A stretch of 40,110 bases of DNA from the NCBI GenBank assembly GCA_001821765.1, contig MHOA01000011.1:1-40110 (forward strand). Reading direction: 5' to 3'. Positions 7,508 through 17,183 of the stretch are shown here, piece after piece (positions within the stretch are counted from its first letter, which is position 1; each line of letters opens with the position of its first letter). The notes beneath the pieces are model-generated. The model was not told the origin of the DNA, ran no database searches, and worked only from the letters and a program-made list of their open reading frames with translations. The stretch is from Candidatus Ryanbacteria bacterium RIFCSPLOWO2_12_FULL_44_26. Its GTDB lineage: Bacteria > Patescibacteriota > Minisyncoccia > Ryanbacterales > HO2-45-13. The translations under genes were made by a program, and so were the position numbers.

Positions 7508-7795
7508 TCAAAGAATCCGAAATTCTGAAAATGTTCCCGTCGGCTCGCCCCACGTGTAGTCAATACTTTCAACTTTTGCGTGCCTTGGTCCTTCCCGCGC
7601 CCACTGAAGCAATTTTTCTAAATTATCTCGCTTGCCTTCCGCGACAATTTCAACAGAACCATTATCCATGTTCTTTGCACACCCCGAAAGTCCGAGCATT
7701 TCTGCCTGTGCTTTTGCTGAATGCCTGAACAACACTCCCTGCACCATTCCCGTGATGTTCATTGTTATTCGGCAGCGCTGTTTTTCTTTCGTCAT
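7508..7795 (-). CDS. acyP: acylphosphatase
   Basis: 95 residues, the usual size of this small cytoplasmic enzyme, which hydrolyses carboxyl-phosphate bonds such as those in acetyl phosphate and 1,3-bisphosphoglycerate. The signature GMVQGVLFR (16-24) contains the phosphate-binding loop and catalytic Arg24. The second essential residue, Asn42, lies in KNMDNGSVEI (41-50), the family's 'N..dG.Ve' motif. The conserved C-terminal strand is recognisable at SEFRIL. The gene stands alone between tRNA-Gly and the HU gene, with no obvious operon partner. Confidence 0.95.
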   Translation of the reverse strand: MTKEKQRCRITMNITGMVQGVLFRHSAKAQAEMLGLSGCAKNMDNGSVEIVAEGKRDNLEKLLQWAREGPRHAKVESIDYTWGEPTGTFSEFRIL

Positions 7796-7983
7796 AAAGT
7801 GTTAGACATCGGACGACATATGAAACGCTACCAAATATGTTGCATAAACGCCAGCGAAGCTGCGCACTTAGGATGTTTGTTCTGTTTTTGCGCAAAAGCC
7901 ACCGCAAAAAGCTCTCGCATAAAAGATAGCTCCCGCCTTTTTAAAGGCGATGAGCTATCCACAGGGGAGAATCGTGAAAGTTG

Positions 7984-8012
7984 TTGTCTTATAAAGATTT
8001 TGCTAGTATAAA
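7984..8012 (+). promoter_or_regulatory. promoter of the HU gene
   Basis: TTGTCT and TATAAA with a 17-base spacer. The predicted leader is about 53 bases long. It contains AAAGGTC ending 31 bases before the ATG, the same motif and distance as in the leader of the acidic microprotein at 3987. Confidence 0.6.
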
Positions 8013-8071
8013 TGCGTCTTTTATTAGTGCTAGCAAAGGTCGATCATTGGACCATTAAATTGATTTAGCAT

Positions 8072-8344
8072 ATGAACAAAGCGGATCTTGCCGAAGCAGT
8101 CTTTAACAAGTTGGGTGGCACCAAGCGAGCATCAGAAGATGCTGTTGACACTGTATTTAATACCATTACCGGTGCACTCTCAAGAGGCGATGAAGTCTCC
8201 GTTTCGGGATTTGGAACGTTTCTTGCCAGAAAGCGGGCGGCCCGAACTGCGCGGAATCCGAGAACAGGAGAGTCTGTTGAAGTTCCGGAGATGAGAGTTC
8301 CGAAATTCAGAGCGGGAAAGGGCTTGAAAGATGCGGTGAAATAA
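8072..8344 (+). CDS. hup: HU/IHF-family DNA-binding protein
   Basis: 90 residues, typical of HU. The protein starts MNKADLAEAVFNKLGGTKR, followed by a second helix (AVDTVFNTITGALSRGDEV) and the central strand SVSGFGTFLARKRAARTARN. The DNA-embracing arm has the family signature RTARNPRTGE with the minor-groove proline in NPRTG. The C-terminal end PKFRAGKGLKDAV is also classic. HU works as a homo- or heterodimer that bends DNA and compacts the nucleoid. It is monocistronic, with a clear promoter and a strong terminator, as expected for an abundant protein. Whether it forms HU or an IHF-like partner cannot be told here. Confidence 0.97.
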   Translation: MNKADLAEAVFNKLGGTKRASEDAVDTVFNTITGALSRGDEVSVSGFGTFLARKRAARTARNPRTGESVEVPEMRVPKFRAGKGLKDAVK

Positions 8345-8358
8345 GATTTTGTAACGCT

Positions 8359-8395
8359 AAAAGCCCGGCAGTCTTAGAAAGACTACCGGGCTTTT
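8359..8395 (+). terminator. terminator of the HU gene (bidirectional)
   Basis: Stem aaaagcccgg-c-agtct / agact-a-ccgggctttt with one mismatch and a 5-base loop. The A/T flanks allow use by the minus-strand RNase Y gene, which ends 46 bases away. Confidence 0.9.
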
Positions 8396-8440
8396 GGTTG
8401 CAGGGATTTTGAAATGGAGACGCAAGATGTTCAAGTCCTG

Positions 8441-9973
8441 TTATTTCGCATATTCAATTGCCCTGTTTTCCCGTATTACAACAACCTTGATTTCTCCCGG
8501 GTATCGAAGTTCCCGTTCAATGTTTTCTGCGATTGATCTGGCAAGTTTCTTCGCTGCCGCGTCTGTAATTTGGTCCGGCGTGACGAAGACACGCAATTCT
8601 CTCCCGGCTTGTATAGCGTAAGATTTTTGCACGCCCTCAAACGAATTCGCGATTCCCTCAAGGTCTTCTAAACGTTTTAAATAATTCTCCAGCGTGTCGC
8701 GGCGCGCTCCCGGACGGGAAGCGGAAATGGCATCGGCTGTTTGCACAATGACCGACTCAAGCGTTTCATAAGGATACTCCTCGTGGTGTGACTGCATCGC
8801 TTTTATAATTGCTTCGTCTTCCCCGAATTTTTGAAGGATCCGTCTCCCAATTTCCACATGCGTTCCTTGGACCTCATGGTCAACCGCCTTTCCGATGTCA
8901 TGAAGCAATGCTCCTTTTTTTGAAACCGCCACGTTTCCACCAAGCTCCGACGCCAGCATACCGGAAATATGCGCCATTTCCACCGAATGCTGCAAAACGT
9001 TTTGGCCATAACTGGTGCGGAAGTGCAGGCGGCCTAACAGTTGCAGCAGTCGCGGCTCAAGATCAAAAACCCCCACTTCATATGAGGCCGCTTCCGCAGC
9101 GTCTTTCATTGTTTTTTCTATGGTTCCTTTTGTTTTCTCAACAACTTCTTCAATGCGTGCCGGATGAATGCGGCCGTCTATGATGAGCTCCTCAAGGGCG
9201 TTTTTCGCAATTTGCCGCCTGACCGGATCAAAACTCGAAATCATTATAGATCCCGGTGTTTCATCGACGATGATTTCAACCCCTGCTGCGCGCTCAAGGC
9301 TTCTGATATTACGGCCCTCCTTGCCGATAATCTTTCCTTTGATGTCGTCCGAGGGTATGGAAACCGTTGTTGTTGTAACCTCTGCAGCTGTTGATGTGGC
9401 GAGACGCTGAATGACGGACGCAAGAATATCTTTTGCTTTTCTCTCGAATCGTTCTTCCCCCTGTATTTCCAGTTTGCGGATACGTTCAGCGAGATCCGAT
9501 TCTATTTCTTTTTCCACTCTTTCCACGAGTTCTTTTTTTGCGTCTTCTGCGCTGAGCCGTGAAACCTTTTCCAATTCCGTGAGCTGTTCTTTTTCCTTTT
9601 CTCTTAGTTTGTTTTCAAATTTTTTCAGTTTCTCGACATTTTCGTTGAGGGTTTTCTTCTCGTGCTCAAACTCCTCCGTCTTTTTGTCGAGATGTTCTTC
9701 CCTTCTGGAAAGACGTTCACTAGTTCTTTGAAATTCCAGTTCTTTATCCTTTGCCTCGTGTTTTGCTTCTTCAATTATTTCCGAGGCCTTCTCTTTTGAT
9801 TTTAAGATTACCTCCTGCGCCTGCGCTTTCGCATTAAGATGGAGTTTTTTGATTTCCAGCTCTAGAGAGCCTCTGCGCTGTTGTGTGATAAGTTGGCGGA
9901 TGATGTATCCCATTCCGATTCCAATGACCAAAAAGCCAACCCCCAACACAAGCGGTTGAGTGAGTATGTTCAT
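8441..9973 (-). CDS. rny: ribonuclease Y
   Basis: 510 residues, full length for the family. An N-terminal membrane anchor (about residues 7-27) is followed by a long, highly charged coiled coil (about 35-185). A KH RNA-binding domain has the signature IIGKEGRNIRSLE (215-227). The HD phosphohydrolase domain carries the metal ligands in ALLHDIGKAVDH (355-366, His358-Asp359). A C-terminal domain ends in EIKVVVIRENRAIEYAK, as in Bacillus RNase Y. This endonuclease starts mRNA decay at the membrane, cutting 5'-monophosphate RNAs. It is transcribed divergently from gpmI. Confidence 0.97.
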   Translation of the reverse strand: MNILTQPLVLGVGFLVIGIGMGYIIRQLITQQRRGSLELEIKKLHLNAKAQAQEVILKSKEKASEIIEEAKHEAKDKELEFQRTSERLSRREEHLDKKTEEFEHEKKTLNENVEKLKKFENKLREKEKEQLTELEKVSRLSAEDAKKELVERVEKEIESDLAERIRKLEIQGEERFERKAKDILASVIQRLATSTAAEVTTTTVSIPSDDIKGKIIGKEGRNIRSLERAAGVEIIVDETPGSIMISSFDPVRRQIAKNALEELIIDGRIHPARIEEVVEKTKGTIEKTMKDAAEAASYEVGVFDLEPRLLQLLGRLHFRTSYGQNVLQHSVEMAHISGMLASELGGNVAVSKKGALLHDIGKAVDHEVQGTHVEIGRRILQKFGEDEAIIKAMQSHHEEYPYETLESVIVQTADAISASRPGARRDTLENYLKRLEDLEGIANSFEGVQKSYAIQAGRELRVFVTPDQITDAAAKKLARSIAENIERELRYPGEIKVVVIRENRAIEYAK

Positions 9974-10275
9974 ATAAGACTATGGGCGCACTATGCATAA
10001 GTGAGGAAAATGTAAGTGTGATATGATACGCGCTTTTAGTTTTTTAATAATATTATAAGACCGAATGATGACATCATCATATAACGCCAACCTTTTATTG
10101 TCAATTTGCGTATGATTGACAATGCCATTGATGTATTGTGTGATAAACTGTAAAGAAAAAATATCTTCAGTTGCCCCACGGCATTGACAATACCGTTGCA
10201 AAAACGGCCAAATCGTGCGTGGCGCAGGTTTATGTAAATCAAAAAGTCCTTCATGTTCTGTGTTATACTGTCAGC
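9974..10275. promoter_or_regulatory. divergent rny/gpmI regulatory region with palindromes
   Basis: The 302-base gap holds no gene. It contains a 13-bp palindrome ATGATGACATCAT (10065-10077) next to a TATAAT box on the minus strand (10052-10057 region). ATTGTCAAT (10097-10105) is the inverse of ATTGACAAT (10115-10123), and a third copy of ATTGACAAT lies at 10183-10191. An extended -10 box, TGTTATACT (10261-10269), lies 6 bases before the gpmI start. The palindromes are candidate operators. Confidence 0.5.
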
Positions 10276-11862
10276 ATGATAAAGCGGCCCGTTATACTTG
10301 TTATACTGGATGGTTTCGGTATTCCGCCCGCCACCACTGCGTCCAGCAGTCCTTTTAAGGCGGCGAGTTGTCCCACGATTCATGAGATGGAAAAACATTA
10401 TCCGTTCACGACGCTTCAGGCATCAGGCATTGCCGTTGGGCTGCTCATGGGGCAGGCCGGCAACAGCGAGGTTGGCCATCTTACCATGGGAGCCGGTCGG
10501 ACGCTCTATCATCATCTTCCGCGCATCATAACGGCGATTGAGGACAGATCTTTTTTAAAAAATGAAGCGTTCTTAAGCTCCATATCACACGCCGAAGAAA
10601 GAAAAAGCACCCTGCACCTTATGGGTCTTTTCTCAAGCGGCTCGGTCCATGCCTATCGGGATCATTTTTACGCTCTTATTGAGCTTGTTGGGGGGAAAGA
10701 TATTCCGGTGAAACTGCATCTTTTCTCTGATGGCAAAGACTCCCCAACTCGTGAGTTCGCAGAAAACTTACAGGAGTTGAAGCAATATCTCAACGAAGAA
10801 GGATATAGCAACGTGGATATAGCTTCATTGATCGGAAGGTTTTATGCGATGGATCGCGATGCGCAGTGGGAACGGATTCACAAAGCCTATCAGTGTCTTA
10901 TTGGCGAACAGGCGCTTTCATTTTCGAATCCGATTAAGTATGTTGAGGATTCTTATCAAAAGGGAGTGGAAGATGAATTCATAGAACCGGCGTGGCGGAT
11001 GAATGAAAAAGGAGAACCGTCCGGAAGGATCTGTGAGCATGACGCTGTGATTATCTGGAATTTTCGTGAGGACAGTATGCGGGAAATTATTCGTGTACTG
11101 GCTGACGAAGCGTTTGACGGTTTTGCGCGCAAGATGGTAAACGATCTTTTTATTGTTACGATGACGGAATATGTGAAAGGTCTTCCTGTAAAAGTTGCAT
11201 TCCCGCCTCTTGATATCATTCGTCCTTTGGCGCAGGTTATTTCGGAGGCGGAGAAGACGCAGGTACACATTGCGGAAACCCAAAAATACGCGCACGTTAC
11301 GTATTTCTTTAACGGCGGTATTGAAGAAGCATTCAAAGGGGAAGATCGTGTGCTTGTTCCGTCGCTGAAAGTTGAACATTTTGACGAAAGCCCTCAAATG
11401 GCAGCCCCAGAGATAACGGAAATTGTGCTTGAAGAATTTTCCAAACACCATTTTACACTGGTGAATTTTGCCAACCCTGATATGGTGGGGCACACGGGCA
11501 ATTTTGAAGCAACCGTAAAGGCGGTAGAGGTTGTTGACGCGGCGCTTCGGAGGATTATGGACAAAGTATTAGAAGTGGGTGGGATTATGATGGTAACCGG
11601 GGATCATGGAAACGCGGAGGAGAAATATTACGGCCTTACCGGCAGAAAACGAACGAAGCATACTACGAACGTTGTGCCGTTTTTTATTGCGGGGGAAATA
11701 TTTAAAAGAGATGCGGCAAGAAGTCAGGAGGAGATTGAAGAAGAATATAAACATACGAAAGGCACGCTTGCCGACGTTGCTCCGACAGTGCTTGCGGCAA
11801 TGGAGATCAACCAGCCGGGAGAAATGTCGGGAGTGAATTTGGTGCCGAAGATTTTGCAGTAA
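10276..11862 (+). CDS. gpmI: cofactor-independent phosphoglycerate mutase (iPGM)
   Basis: 528 residues, in the alkaline-phosphatase superfamily. It interconverts 3- and 2-phosphoglycerate in glycolysis using two Mn ions and a phosphoserine. Visible signatures are the metal ligand Asp12 in ILDGFG, the nucleophile Ser64 in GQAGNSEVGHLTMGAGR, LFSDGKDSPTREF and GRFYAMDRDAQWER in the transferase domain, and NFANPDMVGHTGNF plus TGDHGNAEE in the phosphatase domain. The second G of the common 'GQMGNSEVGHLNIG' is kept, while M, N and I vary. I chose the ATG before KRPVILVILDGFG because it fits the family N-terminus and lies 6 bases after an extended -10 box; the longer open frame adds 35 unrelated residues. 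Confidence 0.97.
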   Translation: MIKRPVILVILDGFGIPPATTASSSPFKAASCPTIHEMEKHYPFTTLQASGIAVGLLMGQAGNSEVGHLTMGAGRTLYHHLPRIITAIEDRSFLKNEAFLSSISHAEERKSTLHLMGLFSSGSVHAYRDHFYALIELVGGKDIPVKLHLFSDGKDSPTREFAENLQELKQYLNEEGYSNVDIASLIGRFYAMDRDAQWERIHKAYQCLIGEQALSFSNPIKYVEDSYQKGVEDEFIEPAWRMNEKGEPSGRICEHDAVIIWNFREDSMREIIRVLADEAFDGFARKMVNDLFIVTMTEYVKGLPVKVAFPPLDIIRPLAQVISEAEKTQVHIAETQKYAHVTYFFNGGIEEAFKGEDRVLVPSLKVEHFDESPQMAAPEITEIVLEEFSKHHFTLVNFANPDMVGHTGNFEATVKAVEVVDAALRRIMDKVLEVGGIMMVTGDHGNAEEKYYGLTGRKRTKHTTNVVPFFIAGEIFKRDAARSQEEIEEEYKHTKGTLADVAPTVLAAMEINQPGEMSGVNLVPKILQ

Positions 11863-11870
11863 AGAGATGA

Positions 11871-11904
11871 AAAAGCCGGTACGCTGGTAGCGTACCGGCC
11901 TTTC
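11871..11904 (+). terminator. terminator of gpmI
   Basis: Perfect 10-bp stem gccggtacgc / gcgtaccggc with loop TGGTA, flanked by an A-run and CTTTC, just after the gpmI stop. Confidence 0.85.
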
Positions 11905-12006
11905 ATTGCCGCGGAAATTGCACTGCAATCCGAGGACCGTGAGGCCGGTGTCACACCAGACGATCAGAAATGCAATACGTCTTCTTCGCAGTGAAGAATT
12001 ATTTTT

Positions 12007-12591
12007 TTACTTTTTTCTCGTTTTCAGTATCTCATCAATGAGGCCGTATTTTTTAGCCTCCTCGGCGGTCATAAAAAAGTCCCTGTCAGTATCTTTTTCC
12101 ACTTTGCTTTCCGGCTGGCTTGTATGGTATGCGATGATTTTGTTTAGTCTCTGTTTTACTCTGAGTATTTGTCTTGCCGTAATGGCGATGTCGCTGGCTT
12201 GTCCTTCGGCCGCTCCCAACACCTGATGAATCATCACTTCTGAATTCGGCAGTATAAAACGCTTGCCCTTTTTGCCTGCGGCCAACAGAACCGCCCCCCC
12301 TGACGCCGCATATCCAACGCATATTGTTGCGACATCCGGTTTGACGTATTGCATCGTATCGTATATCGCGAGTGTTGCGCTCACCGATCCGCCCGGCGAA
12401 TTGATATAAAATGAAATATCTTTCTTGGAATCTTGCAGTTCAAGAAAAAGAAACTGCGCGATGATGGTGTTCGCGGTCGCGTCGTTAATCGGTCCCCCAA
12501 TGAAAATAACACGATCTTTCAGAAGACGCGAGTAAATATCATAGGCCCGTTCACCATATCCTGATTTTTCAATGACTGTTGGAATTAACAT
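12007..12591 (-). CDS. clpP: ClpP protease subunit
   Basis: 194 residues, the proteolytic subunit that forms a tetradecameric barrel capped by ClpX or ClpA. The catalytic triad is complete: Ser97 (GYAASGGAV), His122 (MIHQ) and Asp171 (DRDFFM), matching the mature E. coli ClpP numbering. INSPGGSV (63-70) and [11 protein letters not shown] are also conserved. The residue after the nucleophile is Gly where ClpP usually has Met (AASMG). The last gene of the minus-strand group, 67 bases after tig, it may also have its own promoter (TTTACA-17-TTTATT in that gap). No ATPase partner is encoded in the window. Confidence 0.97.
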   Translation of the reverse strand: MLIPTVIEKSGYGERAYDIYSRLLKDRVIFIGGPINDATANTIIAQFLFLELQDSKKDISFYINSPGGSVSATLAIYDTMQYVKPDVATICVGYAASGGAVLLAAGKKGKRFILPNSEVMIHQVLGAAEGQASDIAITARQILRVKQRLNKIIAYHTSQPESKVEKDTDRDFFMTAEEAKKYGLIDEILKTRKK

Positions 12592-12658
12592 GATATGCTT
12601 TGCCGAGATTAAAAAATAAAAGAGAACATTAACTGCTTGTAAACAGTATTCTTAGGGT

Positions 12659-13678
12659 TTAGTCGCTCTTTTCCAAGATCTGGAATGTTTTTTCATTCAT
12701 GATAATACCGTAAGCATACTCTCTCACATGGCCTTCGTCAATCTTTTCGCGCTGCGCAGGAGCATACTGTTCAAGTATGGCATTCGCTTGTCGCCGTACT
12801 TCTTCTTCGCTTGCCAGGATATGTTCTTCTTTCGCGATTGCCCTTAAGAGCAATCCGTATGTGACGCGGCGCTTTGCGTCTTCTTTATAATTATTTTTTA
12901 TATCTTGCTCTGATTTCTTTACCTTCTGTAGATAATCATCCCACTGCAGTTTCATCTGTGTTACGGTGTCGTTGAGTTCCTTAAGCATTTTATCCTGTTC
13001 CGTTGTAATAAGAACGTCGGGGATTTCCAGATTTGTTTTCTCTGCAATTTTCTCCAGTATCGCAACCCTGATCCGTTCTTTTTCTTTTAGTTTTTTATCA
13101 AGCAGGATATTTTCCCGCAGATGTTCCTTCAGCGCATCAATGGTGGAGAAATTTCCCATGCTTTTCGCGAAATCATCGTCCGGTTTCGGCGACGGCTGTT
13201 CTTTTTTTGCTTTGGATGTTACGAGCCACTTGAGCAGATCGTTTACTTCTTTTTCTTCCACCGTGATGGTTTTTCCGCTCTCCGCGACAACAACATCCTT
13301 TGCTATGCTTTTGTAATCGGGGAGGGAAACCTCCGGTATTATTGCAAATCTCGCCCGCCACACAAGCGGATTTCCGCGGGCAATTTTTATAATCTGAAAT
13401 TCTGGATGTCCGATCACCTCGAATTTTTTTTCTTTTAGTATATTGGGCCACTCGCTTGAGAGCGTGAGTTCCGCCGCGCGTTCCAGTAAAGCGCTTTCCC
13501 CAATCTGTCTTATCACCAAATCTTCCGGCGCGCGGCCTTTTCTGAATCCTTTGATTTCCGTTTCTTTGATAAACTGCGTTGTTGCCTGTTTTATGAAGCG
13601 GCTAAACGTTTCTTGAGGGGTTTCGGATTCAATTTCATAGTATGGACCGTCCAGTTTTTTTGTTTTTATATTGGACAT
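12659..13678 (-). CDS. tig: trigger factor without the PPIase domain
   Basis: 339 residues against about 430 in standard trigger factor. The N-terminal ribosome-binding domain is present with the signature GFRKGRAP (44-51). It is followed, after about residue 150, directly by the helical C-terminal chaperone domain (SIDALKEHLRE... to EKTFQILEKSD). The FKBP-like peptidyl-prolyl isomerase domain between them is missing. The protein should hold nascent chains at the ribosome exit but not isomerise prolines. Its start overlaps the hppA stop by one base (TAATG), so the two are translationally coupled. Isomerase-less trigger factors are known to be functional chaperones. Confidence 0.93.
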   Translation of the reverse strand: MSNIKTKKLDGPYYEIESETPQETFSRFIKQATTQFIKETEIKGFRKGRAPEDLVIRQIGESALLERAAELTLSSEWPNILKEKKFEVIGHPEFQIIKIARGNPLVWRARFAIIPEVSLPDYKSIAKDVVVAESGKTITVEEKEVNDLLKWLVTSKAKKEQPSPKPDDDFAKSMGNFSTIDALKEHLRENILLDKKLKEKERIRVAILEKIAEKTNLEIPDVLITTEQDKMLKELNDTVTQMKLQWDDYLQKVKKSEQDIKNNYKEDAKRRVTYGLLLRAIAKEEHILASEEEVRRQANAILEQYAPAQREKIDEGHVREYAYGIIMNEKTFQILEKSD

Positions 13679-15657
13679 TATTTAATAAAAGGAACAATGA
13701 GTAGCGCCACGATATTCATCACTTTAATCATCGGGTTAATTGCGGGTCCGGCGGTGTCTTTATACGGGTCGCCAACCGTATCCCCCGTTATGGCCGCTTG
13801 ATGAGCGGGGGAGTTCTTGCCGCCAAAGTTTCCTGCCTCAATGTATTTTTTTGCGTTGTCCCACGCTCCTCCTCCTGAGGTCATAGATATAGCCACAAAA
13901 ATGCCGGTTACAATACTGCCTATTAACAAGCCGCCCAGCGCGACTGGTCCGAGAACAAATCCCACAATGATGGGGGCGACAACCGGAATGAGCGCAGGAA
14001 AGAACATTTCTTTAAGTGCGCCTTTCGTTACGATGTCAACCGTTTTTCCGTAATCGGGCTTGGTGTGTCCTTCCATAATTCCTTTTATGTCTCTAAATTG
14101 TCTTCTTACTTCATTTACCACAAACCCCGCCACTTTCCCCACGGCCTGCATTGCCTTGGCGCCAAAGTAATAAGGCAAAAGTCCGCCGAGGAACAAACCA
14201 GCGATGACATTTGGGTCGTTCAGCTCAAACGTAAATGCGCTTCCAATTTCTTCAATATATGCGCTAAAAAGCACCAAAGCCGCAAGGCCGGCGGAGCCAA
14301 TGGCGTATCCTTTCGTGACAGCTTTTGTTGTATTTCCAACCGCATCTAACGGGTCTGTAACGCTTCGGACTTCTTGAGGGAGTTTCGCCATTTCAGCAAT
14401 GCCGCCCGCATTGTCGGTAATCGGGCCATAGGCATCTATGGTAATAATAATACCTGCGAGCGAGAGCATCGCCATTGAGGCGACGGCGATGCCATAGAGG
14501 CCGGCGAAATGAAAGGCGATGAGGATTCCAAGCGCTATGACAATAACCGGCAGCGCCGTTGCCTTCATGGACACGGCAAGCCCCGCAATGATATTTGTGC
14601 CGTGGCCTGACTGTGATGCAGTTGCGATGTCGCGAACGGGTTTGAATTTTTCTGATGTATAATATTCGGTGATGAACACCATCAATCCCGTAACGACCAA
14701 GCCGACTATTGAAGCAAGATAAATGCCTGTTGCGTTGGCGGTTTCGCCGAGCAGTGTGCGAGTAATGGGGTAAAAAGCGGCTGCGCTGAGGATGCCGGCA
14801 ACGAGAAGGCCCTTGTAGAGAGCGTTCATAATTTTTTTGTTTTTTCCAATCTTTATAAACCATGTGCTGACGATGGAGGCGACGAGGGCGGCGGCGCCGA
14901 GCACGAGCGGGTAGAGGATGACGTTTTCTGTTTTGCCCAGAGTAATGCTGCCCAACAACATCGTAGCTATCGCTGTTACGGCGTATGTTTCAAACAAGTC
15001 GGCAGCCATACCAGCACAATCGCCAACGTTATCCCCCACGTTATCAGCAATAACTGCTGGATTTCTTGGATCGTCTTCCGGAATACCCGCCTCAATTTTT
15101 CCCACCAGATCCGCACCGACATCAGCCGCTTTCGTATAAATTCCTCCGCCAATCCGGGCAAATACGGAAATTAAACTGCTGCCGAACCCAAGCGCAATAA
15201 GCGCTGAAATATCGCCGGTAAGCGCAAAAAATCCCGTTACCGCAAGCAATGCCAACCCCGCGACAAGCATTCCTGTAATAGCTCCGCCCTCAACAGCGAC
15301 TGAAAATGCTTCACTGAGGCCTTTATGAGCGGCAAAGGCAGTGCGCACGTTCGCTTTTACGGATATATTCATTCCGATATAGCCGGCAGCGGCTGAGAAG
15401 AATGCTCCAATAAGAAAACCAATTGCCGCCGTGGCGCCCAAAAACAGCAGCGTTATCAGAAAAAGCACCGAAGCGACCGCCGTGACTGTTGTTGATTGCC
15501 TTTGTAAGTATGCCTGCGCGCCTTCTTGAATGGCTGATGCAATGGACTGCATTTCACTCGTGCCCGCCGGAAGCGTTAAGATATGACGCCGAAGCCAAAA
15601 GCCATATATAATCGCGATGGCGGCGGCAAGCAATGGGTACAGAAAATTGATATTCAT
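13678..15657 (-). CDS. hppA: membrane-bound proton-pumping pyrophosphatase (K+-independent type)
   Basis: 659 residues, about 16 membrane helices. It hydrolyses pyrophosphate and pumps ions, saving the energy of biosynthetic PPi. The substrate-binding motifs are clear: [12 protein letters not shown] (176-187), [12 protein letters not shown] (205-216) and the C-terminal [14 protein letters not shown] (625-638). In [10 protein letters not shown] (441-450) the two positions that define cation need are Lys445 and Thr448, the pattern of K+-independent H+-PPases rather than the Ala/Gly of K+-dependent ones. I chose the ATG at [10 protein letters not shown] because the first helix follows directly; the longer frame adds an unrelated basic leader. 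It sits 25 bases after nusA and overlaps tig. Confidence 0.97.
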   Translation of the reverse strand: MNINFLYPLLAAAIAIIYGFWLRRHILTLPAGTSEMQSIASAIQEGAQAYLQRQSTTVTAVASVLFLITLLFLGATAAIGFLIGAFFSAAAGYIGMNISVKANVRTAFAAHKGLSEAFSVAVEGGAITGMLVAGLALLAVTGFFALTGDISALIALGFGSSLISVFARIGGGIYTKAADVGADLVGKIEAGIPEDDPRNPAVIADNVGDNVGDCAGMAADLFETYAVTAIATMLLGSITLGKTENVILYPLVLGAAALVASIVSTWFIKIGKNKKIMNALYKGLLVAGILSAAAFYPITRTLLGETANATGIYLASIVGLVVTGLMVFITEYYTSEKFKPVRDIATASQSGHGTNIIAGLAVSMKATALPVIVIALGILIAFHFAGLYGIAVASMAMLSLAGIIITIDAYGPITDNAGGIAEMAKLPQEVRSVTDPLDAVGNTTKAVTKGYAIGSAGLAALVLFSAYIEEIGSAFTFELNDPNVIAGLFLGGLLPYYFGAKAMQAVGKVAGFVVNEVRRQFRDIKGIMEGHTKPDYGKTVDIVTKGALKEMFFPALIPVVAPIIVGFVLGPVALGGLLIGSIVTGIFVAISMTSGGGAWDNAKKYIEAGNFGGKNSPAHQAAITGDTVGDPYKDTAGPAINPMIKVMNIVALLIVPFIK

Positions 15658-15682
15658 ATGTTGTTGTTTGATTATCTGCCGT

Positions 15683-16987
15683 TTATTCGGCTTCTGACTG
15701 ATTACTGTTCTGTTCGTTCGGCATAATCTCCTGATCATCTGTGGTCGTGTTGCCTGCAGTGTCTGTTGTTGTTATCTTCCCCTCCTCTGTTGCCGTTGCA
15801 ATAGATTCCCCTTCCCGTGACTGTACATCAATTTTCCATCCGGTAAGCTTAGCCGCAAGCCGCACGTTTTGTCCCCCTCTTCCTATGGCAAGCGAAAGTT
15901 GTGACTCATCGACAGTGACCACCGCTTCTTTTCTGTTTTCGTCAGCGTCAACGCTGAGCACTTTTGCCGGCGCCAGCGCGTTGGCAATAGATCGGGCCGG
16001 ATCGGAAGACCATTCTATAATATCGATTTTTTCTCCCCCCAGCTCCGATATGACTGTCCCAACGCGCACGCCCCGCTGTCCAACAAGAGAACCAACGGGA
16101 TCAACGCCGTCTTCGTGTGAGATCGCAGCAATCTTAGAGCGCGATCCCGGCTCGCGCGCGATACCTTTTATTTCCACTATTCCCTGGCCGATTTCGGGCA
16201 CTTCAATTTCAAACAACTTTATTACAAAATTGGGATGTGAGCGCGACAAGTAAATCCCCGGGCCGCGCGGGTTGTTTTCTGTAAAGAGGATGAGAGCCTT
16301 GATGCGCTCGCCGATGCGGTAACGCTCATGCGGCACTTGTTCTTCATATGGAAGGAGCGCTGTTGCACGCCCCAGGTCCAAAAAAACGTTCTTGCCCTCG
16401 ATGCGCTGCACTGTGCCCGATATAACTTCTCCTTCTTTTTCTTTAAATTCCGTCCATATAGCTTCGCGCTCTGCTTCCCGAATGCGCTGTATGATAACTT
16501 GCTTGGCCGTTTGTGCTGCAATGCGCCCATAATCTTTATGCACCTTGAGCGGGAATTCCAGCTCATCTCCGATCGCCGCATCCTTTTTCAGCTTTTTTGC
16601 TTCATCAATCATAATGTGGCGCTCGGGATTAAAGCGCACTTTTTTTATTTCTTCGGTTTCTGCTGTGGGCGGCTCCGGGACGCTTTCCTTGCTTTCAGCG
16701 TCTTTGCCTTTCTTTTGCGGTTTTGTTTCCTCTCTTTCTCCAAGAGGTTCTTCTTCGCTTTCCTCTTCTTTCAACATTGATTCATCGACAACGGTTTTTG
16801 CCTGTACAAAGGAAATTGCACCGGTTTCAATATTAAAGTTTGCACGGATAATTTGGCCGCGCTGACCGTAGTCTCTCTTATATGCCGCGGCAAGAGCCAT
16901 TTCAATTGTTTCTATAATTTTTTGCGGAGCTATGCCTTTTTCCTCCGCAAGCTCGTCCAGTGTAAGTTTTATTGTTTTAAGGTCCAT
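15683..16987 (-). CDS. nusA: transcription factor NusA
   Basis: 434 residues. The N-terminal RNA-polymerase-binding domain (1-180) is interrupted at about 70-117 by a Glu/Lys/Pro-rich insert. An S1 domain (about 186-236, [21 protein letters not shown]) is followed by two KH domains, with VGQRGVRV (302-309) and [12 protein letters not shown] (367-378). An acidic Thr-rich tail (about 391-434) replaces the repeat domains of proteobacterial NusA. NusA controls pausing, termination and antitermination. First gene of the minus-strand group nusA-hppA-tig-clpP. Finding nusA without its usual neighbours rimP and infB suggests a rearranged order in this lineage. Confidence 0.95.
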   Translation of the reverse strand: MDLKTIKLTLDELAEEKGIAPQKIIETIEMALAAAYKRDYGQRGQIIRANFNIETGAISFVQAKTVVDESMLKEEESEEEPLGEREETKPQKKGKDAESKESVPEPPTAETEEIKKVRFNPERHIMIDEAKKLKKDAAIGDELEFPLKVHKDYGRIAAQTAKQVIIQRIREAEREAIWTEFKEKEGEVISGTVQRIEGKNVFLDLGRATALLPYEEQVPHERYRIGERIKALILFTENNPRGPGIYLSRSHPNFVIKLFEIEVPEIGQGIVEIKGIAREPGSRSKIAAISHEDGVDPVGSLVGQRGVRVGTVISELGGEKIDIIEWSSDPARSIANALAPAKVLSVDADENRKEAVVTVDESQLSLAIGRGGQNVRLAAKLTGWKIDVQSREGESIATATEEGKITTTDTAGNTTTDDQEIMPNEQNSNQSEAE

Positions 16988-17183
16988 ATTGAGGAAAAGT
17001 TCAGTGGTTTATGTTTATGACCACTTATGTGTTTTGAAGTATTTAATAATAAAGCCCGTATTTTACACGGACTTGCAACGATAACCATGATGATCGTATA
17101 TATTCATAGTATCTGCTGTGTAATTATTGTCAATAGTATATATAATGGAAGGAGTATAACTGTCTTTGAATCGGAGCTTTTTT

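Noticed and set aside
10918-11493. 191-residue minus-strand frame opposite gpmI
   Set aside because: Antisense to clear iPGM motifs and of unnatural composition (Arg/Phe/His-rich).
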